Below, piece after piece: positions 52,566 to 64,000 of a stretch of DNA of 64,000 bases. The notes beneath the pieces are model-generated. The model was not told where the DNA came from. It was given only the letters and a program-made list of their open reading frames with translations, and searched no databases. Position numbers and translations under genes: made by a program. Source of the stretch: Hypomesus transpacificus (Eukaryota; Chordata; Actinopteri; Osmeriformes; Osmeridae); assembly GCF_021917145.1 (NCBI RefSeq), contig NC_061064.1, positions 6,030,091 through 6,094,090 of the forward strand, in the 5' to 3' direction. The stretch's first letter is position 1. The number at the start of each line of letters is the position of its first letter.

Positions 52566-55500
52566 ATGAGTCTGTGGACGGAGCGCCGCGGCATCCACGT
52601 GGACCAGTCGGAGCTGCTGTGCAACAAGGGATGCGGCTACTACGGCAACGCGGCCTGGCAGGGCCTGTGCTCCAAGTGCTGGAGGGAGGAGTACCAGAAG
52701 GCTCGGCAGAAGCAGATCCAGGAGGACTGGGCCTTCGCTGAGAAGTAAGGGGGGAGGGAGGGTAACGTGAGCGGTCGTGTTGCTGCTGGTGGTGGTGCTG
52801 GTGGTGGTGCTGGTGGTGGTGCTGCTTAGCTTGGGAGGAAACACTGCGAGCGAGGGCAGCGATCCATACAGGGCCCCTGGCTTCGCCGCCCACAGGCATG
52901 ACACTTCCTGACAGATCAGATCAGATGTAATCATCCTGTCAGACATCGCATGTCGCGCTAAGCCGAAGCACAAGCATACTGTTTTCCGTATGGATAAATG
53001 ACTTGGTCGGACAGTTTTTTTATTGACGAGTCTTAGTTTTTCCCCTCAGCCATCGATTCATGATTCAAAAGTGAATGTTTGTCTTACGTTAAGTAGGGAC
53101 AAGCGGGATCAAAATGTTTCGTATGTTCTGCAGTGCCATCACGTGGAACCTAGTAAAACGCTGGCTCCTTCTCTCCCTGCTTTCCCTCTGTCTGTCTCGT
53201 CTCTCCCAGGTTGCAGAGGGAGGAGGAGGCTGCCTATGCCAGCATCCAGCCTCAGCCCCAACCTCAGCCCCAGCCTCAGCCCTCCCTCACCACCTTCTCC
53301 AAGTTCGAAGAGAAGAAGACCAATGAGAAGACCCGCAAGGTGACCACGGTCAAGAAGTTCTTCAGTCCCTCGTCGCGGACCGCCCCTAAGAAAGGTACCG
53401 GTTGTTTCCCCGGCGACGAGCTCGACCATCTGCTTTCCACACAATATACAAGGCACTTCATTGGTCAACACGGTGTATTGACTGTCAACAAAGACAGAGA
53501 AGGTTCACAGGTTTTCTGGCTTGACTGACAGGGTTTTCTAATACTCGGGCGATGAGTAAAACAGTCATGTTTACGTTTTCACCCACGCTCTTCCCACCCC
53601 TGGGCTTGCTGTCTCGTCTGTCCTCAGACTACAGGATGTGTCTCATGAGCTCAGTTTGGCAGTGATCCCCAAATGCGCTAATGCAGGTCACATTCAGCTC
53701 ACGGCAGACAGATTGATCCACTAGGTATCCTCCTCTCCTTCAGGCCCATTACTGCCTATTATAGCCTGGCTTAGAGGGAGCCAAGAAAGTTTAGGCGTCT
53801 TATCTGACAGACACACCGTCCCGGCTAGGACTGATATAGACTGTGCCCGTTCCGACGGTCCTGGGCCGAAATCAAGGGCAAAGTCATTTTTCTCGTCTTC
53901 CGTCTCCGATTGCTTATCTCAGCATGGAGATGACCCCTTTGACCGCCATACTTTTAAAAATTATTATAATAAAAAAAAAAAGAAAGAATTATCTCTCTCA
54001 TGATCGGTGGCCCAGTCTCCATCACTCGTGTCTTTATTATTTACATCAGTGTTTTTTTTATTCTCTCGTGTTTTTTTCCAACTTCCTGGCTTTACAACTC
54101 TTCCTTCAAATGTGACACCTTGCGATAAGGAAATCGTTTTGCCATCCCACCATTTCAACCCCTCAGTTCTCCCCCTCCTCTTTCTCTCACCTGAGCCAAT
54201 CAGCTGCTACTTATCAGCCACCGTCGTTTTATTGGTTTGCATCTGTTTATTCTGTGACGTTCATTGTTCTCATGACCCACGTCCATTCCACCTTGTTCCG
54301 TCTGATCTCCATGTTGGACCTCCCCCTTCCCCCCCATGACCTCTCCTCCCGTTTCCCCCGACCCCTGTCTGTGTCTCTGGGCCACTGGGCCCTCGCCTCC
54401 ACCCCCTGGTCCATCTCCTTCCCAGACCCCTCTGAGAGAGAGGAGAAGGTTCCAGGGGTGCGGGACTGGAGAGGGATGTTTACCCCTCCCTGGGAAATGG
54501 GTTCCCCCACTGAAGGTAATGGTCAATCCCGTTGGAGTGGATGGCGCCGACTCGAGTTCCTATTAGTTGTCACACCTACTAGGAAATCCTGGGTGGGTTT
54601 CCTTTTGGAAACCCATGATAGAGGAGTAGTTTAGAGGAATAGTCTCCCCCTAATGGTATCCCTTCAAACTGGTAGCATTAAGATTGGCTTGGTCTGTTTG
54701 GCTGAAAGAACTGTCAATCAGCCAAACTGCCTTTTAAAATGTTTGCTGTGAGTGTGTGTGTGTGTGTGACAAGGCAGATGCATTTTATGTAGAACGCATT
54801 AGGAAACAGACTGCAAGCAGTGTGCCGACTAGTGTGTATACTCACTTTGTGTGTGTGTTGATGTACTTGACAGAGTGTGCCATCAGTCGTTCCAGTACTG
54901 TTTGCATTCCACTCACACATTGTTTATTGTCTGTACCCCCATCGAATGGTCTTTGTTGTGGCAGCACTGGTGGCGAGGCTGAGAGGTGGGTGTCCGTCCG
55001 TCCGTCTGTCTGCCAGCTTCACGGCATAAACGATTGAGTCCTTTGTTTCTCTTAGTACTGCTATGTAGGAGCTGGGATTATGGTAGCTGACAAAAACCCA
55101 GCGGGAGAGGTCACGAGTTCAGGGTGCAGGGTGAGAGGTGCCGCCAGGAACGCCATTAAGCGTAGAAGGGCTCAAAATGTTGTCAACATTTGGACACGAG
55201 GTCTCAAGTCCCGCTGATTGAATAGTCGAAGCCGTGTTGAAGACGCTTCTTCAGCCATTCTGGACCAACGCTCAACCGGCCCTCTCTGATTGATTTGCTT
55301 CTCGCGCCACCATACAGTCAGTTTGGGTAGCCTGAGGGGCCTCATCAATACGTTGGTCAGTCAGGTAGCTAGTGGAGCCCTGAAGAGGAACATGGCCGTA
55401 GGTAATAAGTCTTGTCCCCCCCCCCCCCCTCCGTGTGTCACCAACAGAGAACAAAGAGGGTAAGACTCCAAGCCCCTCCATTAGCCGGCAGTCCAGCATA

Positions 55501-57814
55501 GAGACAGACCGCGCCACCCGAGACTTTGTGGACTTCCTGAAGTCCCTGCCGAAGCCAGGACGGGAGGTCCACAAGCAGAGTCGAGCCTTCGTGGAGATCA
55601 TGGCCAACAAGACGGTAGGCGTCTTTCTGAACGGCCGTCGGTTAGTCGCAAACAGTCTGCTGACGCGACTGATTCCATTTCAACGTAATTCAAGGAACAC
55701 TTGTGTTGAATTTTGTGACCCCCTGAGGAAGCCTAGCCCGGCCTGCTTTAGGATGTTGTGTCTTCAGTGCTTTAAATTAAACTATGCTATCTCATTTTCT
55801 ATGTTGTAAATAGAAAGTTATTTTATCTTCCGTGTGGAACTAGAATGGAATATTGTTGCCATGTGAATGTTAAAATTCATTACATGTTTATTGATCTTCG
55901 CATGGTTCTGGAAAATTCCTTTGACCTTTGTCCCCCCAGGACGAACTTTATGCTGGCGAGCTGTCCGAGTGTGTTCAGGACTTCTATCAAAACCTGTCAG
56001 ATCGCCTCATGACACATTTCAAAGGTTGGCTTAATCATTTTAACATGATGTTCAATTGTTATCTGTGAATACCAGAGCTGATAAGCGTAGTTATTTTACA
56101 GTTTTTGTCGTATATACTATATATGTTTTCTCTGAAAATTGTGATAATATGGAGACTTAGGTACTTAACTATTTAACCACTGGTGTTTTCTTGGTGGCGG
56201 AGTGCTTTAGAGTTTAGCATTTTGGAACACTTTCACACTGGGCCAACGTTTTTCTTTCCACTTAACCAAATTGCATCACCATGACTAATCTTCTCGTAAA
56301 TGATTAAATGAGCCGTTTTAATGGATCCTCCCAGGCTCGCCAGAGAGCGTGGAGAGAGTGATGGATCAGGTGGAGAAGTACATCATGACCCGCTTGTACA
56401 AGAGCGTCTTCTGCCACAGAACCACCGACGAAGAGGACGAGAAGAAGGACCTGGCCACTCAGAACAGGATACGGTGAGTCCGCCTGCCCATGAGCAGTGA
56501 CTGAACACAGAGTACGGGCCAACAGGCCGTGTTTGCCATGGGCGTGTACACTTTGGGAAGGGAGGCATGACACATGGAAAAGAAAACGTGACACGTGAAA
56601 ATATCCACCCTGCTTTTGACTGACTGGGCGAATGTTTTGTTGTTGACACATCTCTCTTACGTGAGCCCCGCATAAATATAACACAGACTCTATATGTATA
56701 TATTATCATTTTTTGACCCATTGCTTCTCTGGGGACATAGGTCATCGGCCACGTCTCTATGGCTTTTTGCTTTGCATTGCACCTAAAGTGTGTGTCGGTG
56801 TATATTTCACAGGGCCTTACACTGGGTGACCATCCAGATGCTGTGTGTACCTGTAGATGAAGAGAACCCCGAGGTGTCAGACAACGTGGTGAAAGCCATA
56901 ACAGGTGAGGCCTAATGGGGGACCCTCCACTTGGAACGTCCCCAAAATAATCCCCATCCAAGTGAGATGTCAAACTGACCGGTGTGTGTGCGTGTCTCTC
57001 TCTCCCCAGACGTCATCGAGATGGACTCGAAGCGGGTGCCGCGCGACAAGCTAGCCTGCATCACGCGCTGCAGCAAGCACATCTTCAGCGCCATCAAGAT
57101 CACGAAGGACGAGCCGGCCTCGGCGGACGACTTCCTGCCCACGCTCATCTACATCGTGCTGAAGGCCAACCCCCCGCGGCTGCAGTCCAACATCCAGTAC
57201 ATCACCCGCTTCTGCAACCCCAGCAGACTGATGACCGGGGAGGACGGATACTACTTCACCAATCTGGTGTGTGGCGTCGACTGTGGCTGCCATGTACACC
57301 TGTACAACTGTGTCTGTTGCACAGGTGCCCTCTCCTCATAGCGAAAGCATTCTGACGCCTGTTCTCGCTCTCTCTCTCTCTCTCTCTCTCTCCGTTTCCG
57401 CAGTGCTGCGCCGTAGCCTTCATAGAGAAGTTGGACGCCCAGTCTCTCAACCTAAGCCCCGAGGACTTTGAGTGCTACATGTCAGGCCAGGGCTCCCCGC
57501 GGCGGAGCGAGTCCGAGGGCGGCCCGTCCACCACCCCGGCAGCAGGCCCTTCCAGCCCCGCCCTGGCCCAGGTCTATCAGAACCTGGAGCTGCTCTCGGG
57601 CCTGGGCAGCCGCCAGGAGCGGGTCATGGAGGGGGCTCGGAGCCTGCAGAGTGACCTCATTTCCTGGCAGGAGAGCGTCGAGCGCGATGTGCAGGAGATC
57701 TTACAGAAGTACCCGTTGGAGATCCGCCCGCCCGCTCCCTCAGCCATCGACTCGGACAACATGGAGAACGACCGGCTACCGCCGCCGCTTCTGCCCCAGG
57801 TGTTTGCTGGGTAG
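52566..57814 (+). CDS. rabgef1: Rab5 guanine-nucleotide exchange factor 1 (Rabex-5)
   Basis: Activates Rab5 on early endosomes and binds ubiquitin. Coding exons: 52566-52744, 53210-53394, 55448-55614, 55940-56024, 56335-56473, 56813-56904, 57010-57266 and 57404-57814, all in phase, giving 504 residues (human 491). The A20-type zinc finger has Cys pairs in [20 protein letters not shown] plus KC, followed by the ubiquitin-binding helix ([20 protein letters not shown]). Exon 4 has [14 protein letters not shown] helical bundle follows in exons 5-6 ([18 protein letters not shown]). The VPS9 catalytic domain covers exons 7-9 with the signature [20 protein letters not shown] and [20 protein letters not shown]. 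The C-terminus is [16 protein letters not shown]. An unusual Gln-Pro repeat occupies exon 3 (about 53246-53281). The likely polyadenylation signal is ATTAAA at 59532 or AATAAA at 60468. Confidence 0.95.
52777..52823. repeat. GGT/GCT triplet repeat
   Basis: GCTGCTGGTGGTGGT-type units repeat just after the RABGEF1 first coding exon, within the intron. Confidence 0.85.
53395..55447 (+). other. RABGEF1 intron between coding exons 2 and 3
   Basis: No coding exon recognised. It contains poly-A and pyrimidine-rich stretches and a C run at 55416-55430 just before the acceptor. Confidence 0.6.
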
Positions 57815-60764
57815 TGTAGTTAAGCCCCTCTGGAGACAGTTGGTACCTTTTAGAGATGATGACACCTATATTTCTGGAACAGTGGTGAGGCCCAAGGACT
57901 AGCTGTCTCCTCAGAAAGTCCCAAGTCACTGCTGCTAAACACATTTTAGTATAGTTATGCCTGGGCTTGATTCCATTTTAGACCCTTGGCCCTCGCCAGC
58001 ACTGTAGACACAGAATTAGTGTGCACAGGTCTGGGAGCACATCAACATCACTTGATATGTTACCTACCTTCTGATCTGTGAACAGCGTAAGGTGCTATGG
58101 AAAAGGACTAGGGACCTAAATGGAACAGGACTATAAATCTCTGAATGCACACACTCCTATTAGACTGTATCGGCAATCTTGAAGCAGCCTGGCATCAAAG
58201 TATCAGCAATATCTCTCTCTTCCCTTCCTGCAAAAAGTTCATTTTCCTTAGCACTTAGGTGAAGAAATTGGCTATTCAGTGCCAGCTATCTAACCATTAT
58301 GCATGCAACCATTGGTCTTGTTACATTGTCACACCCAATTTTAGCTGACACAGGGAAAACGTTTTCAAAACGTACCATTTACTCATGTTTACATACCCAC
58401 CAAAGTCAAATGTCACGCCGCGACATTTAGTCATGACTGCCCATGTTCTATAGTACAAACACTCCGGCACAGTTGGAGTGCTGAGGTATATTATCTTTAG
58501 ACAAATGCAGAACGACAAATGCTGACATCTGCACCCTCGAAGCTACGACCTCTGCAGCTGTTCTCGTTTTGCTTACGCGTGCGCACTTCCCTTTGGTTTG
58601 AGTCACTAAAGGTAAAGGTGGAGGAGCTGCTCACCAACAGAGACACGGCGTTCGAGTTGGCTTCAAACTGAAGGTCTTATGCTTTTAAATAGGGAACTGC
58701 ACGTTTGGCAGTATCTTAAGTTGGTTTTTAGGTGGCAGTCATTTAGCCTGTTCAGATATATTTTTTTTTATATGAACATTTATGTAAATGATGTTTGAAA
58801 TTTGAAGTCTTACTTTAATCTGTAAGTGGTACTGTGCCTGGGAGCGATATTTTACATGGCCAACAGGGAATTATTGTTTCTACTTGTGGAACTATTGTGC
58901 TTGATAAACATGTACTTAAGTGGAGAAATCAGCCTATTAGAAACTATAAAAAGGGATCTTTCTAGAAACTTTGCCTCTCACTCTCCTTGGTTAAGATCGC
59001 CTTAAATGCAGACCCATTAAGTTCAACCCTTTATTAGAAATGTAGACATTTTGTCACTGGCACATTTATTTGATCCGAGGTTAAAGCACTGCAGTGTCGA
59101 TATTTATAAATTGACTTGAGTGGATTGATAAATGCCCATGGTAACCTGGCATTAAACTTGAACACTTTTAAACAAAATGTTAACTTTTACTTGCGTAATT
59201 TTTTTTAAAGATAAACATATAGTGGATCTTTTATCTAATTTCAGAGAAATCACAATACGGTTGGCTGAGACTTGGGGCTCAAACTTTAACATTCATTTTG
59301 GTAGACTGTCACTGTATCATTGGTACTCTACTGTACATTACAGGTACTGTGGAACACAATTAATCTCTGGCTGCTGATAAGCTTATGTGTAAAGACGTGT
59401 AACGTGTATGTTTATGACCACTTAAAAAAATAATGCTTAACACATCCCTATTTATAATGTAATACAGACTTCATGCATTAATAGAACTATTGTTGTACTG
59501 TGTCTATTGACGTTGTGCTCGAATTTTATTCATTAAACCTTGAAGTTGCAAAATTCGACCAAAGAGTTTCGATTTTTATATCCCTGCCCAATGTACTATA
59601 GCCGGTGTCATCACATGTTGAAGATGTCTTTGATTCAGGGTAATTTAAGTAAATATTTGCTATACAACTGCGATGCGCTTTGAGGTACGTGTAGGGTTAG
59701 GGTTAGCTAATACTAATTTGGATTTAGCTTTGGTAATGTTGAGTTAATGGACACCCCTGAGGACGCAGAAACCAGTCAAAAATGACTTACTACTGACATC
59801 TTCTGGTCAGGGGACATTGTTTCTCTGAAGGCTAGGTTACATGTCACATGGCCATTTCAGTGTGTTCTCAAAGGAATTTTGAGGGAATGTATATAAAAAT
59901 AGAACCCTCTGACCAGCCATTATTTAAAAGTACAGTAACACCAGGATATGGATGTTAATAAAAGAGTATATGCAGATGGCGATATGCATCCATTTCTTTT
60001 TTACAACGATGACACATGATAGTTTGCCAGGCAAGCAGGATCAGAAGATCCTCCCCCCAAATCAGATTATCTTATCTCGGTGGGGCTAGCCTGAATGGAG
60101 AACGTATTCCATTTATTGAGGCTCTCTGGGGACTTTAAAAATGGCTTTTTCATTTGTCCCCATACCCAGGGAAGGCAACTCCACTTCTCTCCAGGCGTTC
60201 TGAATTTAGTATGTAGGTCAGTTTCTTCCCCTGGTCCCAGTACTTCAGAGACAGGCATTTTCTGTCAATTCCACATTAATGGGAGATTTCTTGGTATGAG
60301 ACGATGATTGATGTTCATTTGGACCTTCAGTGAATGTAAATCTCTAGTCTAAACCTCTGTATGTTTTCCGGACAGGTAGAAAATGGTTCCCTGTCAAGTG
60401 TTTTTTTTGAGAATGTGCTTGATTTGTTTGAACTTATTGTGCAACTTGTTTGGCAATTGTTTTGTAAAATAAATACATGTCTGTGTCCCTTATTGTTGTG
60501 GTTCATGCTTTGGTAATACAACAATTGGTGCACAGTTAATTTTCTGAGTGCAAATGTGATTTATTGAAATTGTCGTGCTGTGGATAGATATTGCCATACA
60601 CATTTCCCTACCTCTGTTTTTATATAGTGTTTGAATGATTCTTATGTAGGATCTCTTATTTCCAAAGGCAGTGGCACTGGAATGATCCTAAAAGCAGAGA
60701 AAATAGGTGTGTCAATTTCAACAAAACCTCCTGGTTTAAATCTATAGACACAAAAATACTGCCG
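57815..60764. other. RABGEF1 3' untranslated region and spacer before TRIM37
   Basis: AT-rich, with no coding sequence recognised. It includes a short telomere-like run (TTAGGG about 2.5 copies, 59692-59706). Confidence 0.5.
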
Positions 60765-60820
60765 ATTGGTTAAATACGAAGAACATCCCGCCCTCGACAG
60801 ATTAACTTGTCTATTATTGG
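60765..60820 (+). promoter_or_regulatory. Inverted CCAAT boxes of the likely TRIM37 promoter
   Basis: ATTGG occurs at 60765-60769 and 60816-60820, upstream of a GC-richer patch. A donor-like GCATGTAAGA at 60901 would end a short non-coding exon. A second donor-like GAAGGTGAGT at 61404-61413 is an alternative first-exon end. The ATG exon then starts near 61979 after TTTTTTCAAG. Confidence 0.4.
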
Positions 60821-62028
60821 TTGAAACGATTTGGGAGCTCGCGAGAGGAGGAGATCGGTCTCCAATGGTGACATGATGTAGCCGCAGCAAATGCTTCACT
60901 GCATGTAAGAAAAACAAATGCATCCACGGATTAAACATACTAGTGCTAGCTATCTTTACTTTGATACCCATGTGTGCAAGCTTGCAGATCTACTACTGAG
61001 TGTATTTTCTTTTTGAAGCGAACGTTACATTGACGCAAACGTTACATTTGCAGTCAGTCCAATTTGGCTGTCACGGTCAACTAGCCAGCGAGCCCAGCTG
61101 CCTGAATTGACAATTAGCAAGACTCACGGTAACCAGATAGGTCAGATATCTTCAAACATTCAAGACAGCTGGCTAGCTAGCTAGCTAGCTCTCATGGTTT
61201 CCAGCTGCTCGCTTGTAGTCTTTATCAAAGGTGCTGTGACAGATGGGAGGCGAAAATCAACATACCATAAGCTAACCGTCTACAGTAACGACGAAAGACA
61301 GGCAGCATTACCAGTACCAGGCTACAGTTGTTGATCAAACTGCAATGCCAATGAAGAAAGAAGAATCAAGACAATAATTTGCTTCTGCAGTAAAAGCATC
61401 GTAGAAGGTGAGTGACGGCTTGATGATGTATTCGAAGTGAACGAATTTGCTAGATTGCTACCAACATTGTTGACCACCTTTGAGTGGTTGTGCCTTGCTA
61501 GGTAAACGTTGCTATCCACCTTGTCAAACAGAATCAATTGAAATTAGCAGTCAGCTAGCACTAGTTAGCCAGTTGCAGAAGTAGCCTACTACTTTGCATA
61601 TGAGAACTTCTTGAGACATTGTTAGCTAGTTAGTAGCTAGCGAACTAGACCAGCAATACATTTATCAAATGTAAAGGAACTAGACAAATATAAGACACCT
61701 GAAATGACTTGTGTGTGTCTCCAGCTATTCAAATAGGAGTTTCTCCAGAGCAAGCTAGTATAGTCATCCACACTGCAGACTACTGTGCAAATATTTTGTG
61801 CAACGTGCCTTCGTTTTTCATCTAGGTTATCTGGCTGATTATTTTAGGATGTTGGAGGATATCAAAGGGTGAAAGTTTTGAAATGTCATGAAATGCATGC
61901 GTTCTAGCTTTCTATCCACTAGTTAGAGAAACGGTAGTTTACCAAACGTTAGTTGAGTAAATGTCTTGCTTTTTTCAAGGTCTTTTACGTCAAATCTGTA
62001 TATTTTGAAGAAAACCAAACTGGCAGAA

Positions 62029-63704
<1,676 letters not shown>

Positions 63705-63778
63705 TAGGTCCTCCGCTTCCCCAGCTCCCCCGTCCCCCGGTGTCCTGCACCCACATTCATCATCACACTGGCACATCC

Positions 63779-63810
63779 ACTCCCCCTCCCCCCCCCCCCC
63801 CCTCCCCCTT
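63779..63810. repeat. C-rich tract
   Basis: A C-rich homopolymer stretch in the TRIM37 intron. After the exon ending at 63703 no further TRIM37 exon is seen before the window ends. Confidence 0.85.
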
Positions 63811-64000
63811 GTGTATCACATGCTGTATCCATACCCAACATATACCCCCCTGTACCCAAAACACCTCTGTAACACTGCCGACTTCCCGGCTATATTTAGC
63901 CGGTACCTGCAGTACAAGGTAAAGGCAACCTAGGAGTGTGTCCTTTCCCAGCTGCAGACACTCTTAGCACTTAGCTAGCACATGTAAAGCCGCCTAGCCC

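Noticed and set aside
60642..60971. A 109-codon minus-strand frame at the TRIM37 promoter
   Set aside because: It overlaps the likely promoter and 5' exon, has no recognisable domain, and the downstream minus-strand frames do not join into a coherent protein.

Overview
The window is nuclear DNA of a vertebrate, almost certainly a teleost fish. Its genes have split coding exons with GT-AG introns and encode vertebrate proteins. The intergenic DNA is rich in CA/GT microsatellites and homopolymer tracts, and it holds three copies of a tRNA-derived SINE of a type common in teleosts. I cannot name the species. There are no operons, CRISPR arrays or bacterial signals.

Layout, left to right. 1-8187: mostly unassigned DNA with one SINE and one weak candidate exon. 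8188-21336 (+): SH2B2 (APS), an SH2/PH adaptor of insulin and cytokine receptor signalling, in eight recognisable exons. Its N-terminal dimerisation domain was not found. SH2B2's largest intron (11256-20082) contains a complete seven-exon gene on the opposite strand (18640-12743, -). It encodes a 1,658-residue protein I do not recognise, built around three degenerate repeats of about 250 residues. The same intron carries two small inverted-repeat elements, one of them flanked by a 36-bp duplication of the end of the SH2 exon with its splice donor. 24228-23080 (-): DNAJC30, one exon, with an unexplained in-frame N-terminal extension. 25070-41901 (+): STX1A, ten exons, 288 residues. 45052-44454 (-): a 94-residue protein made only of a CARD domain. 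46098-48284 (+): KCTD7, four exons, 294 residues. 52566-57814 (+): RABGEF1 (Rabex-5), eight coding exons, 504 residues. 62029-63703 (+): the first four coding exons of TRIM37, which runs off the right edge.

The named genes do not form one pathway, although STX1A (synaptic fusion) and RABGEF1 (Rab5 activation) both act in membrane traffic. What links them is conserved gene order. From general knowledge, DNAJC30 and STX1A sit together at human 7q11.23, KCTD7 and RABGEF1 together at 7q11.21, and SH2B2 at 7q22, whereas TRIM37 is on human 17q. The window therefore looks like an ancestral block joined to a different block between RABGEF1 and TRIM37.

The best candidates for undescribed biology are the nested repeat protein (with a cluster of CRE-like sites upstream), the CARD-only gene, the DNAJC30 extension and the duplicated SH2 splice donor. 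Exon borders were worked out by hand from reading-frame phase, splice signals and family similarity recalled from knowledge. No database search was run.
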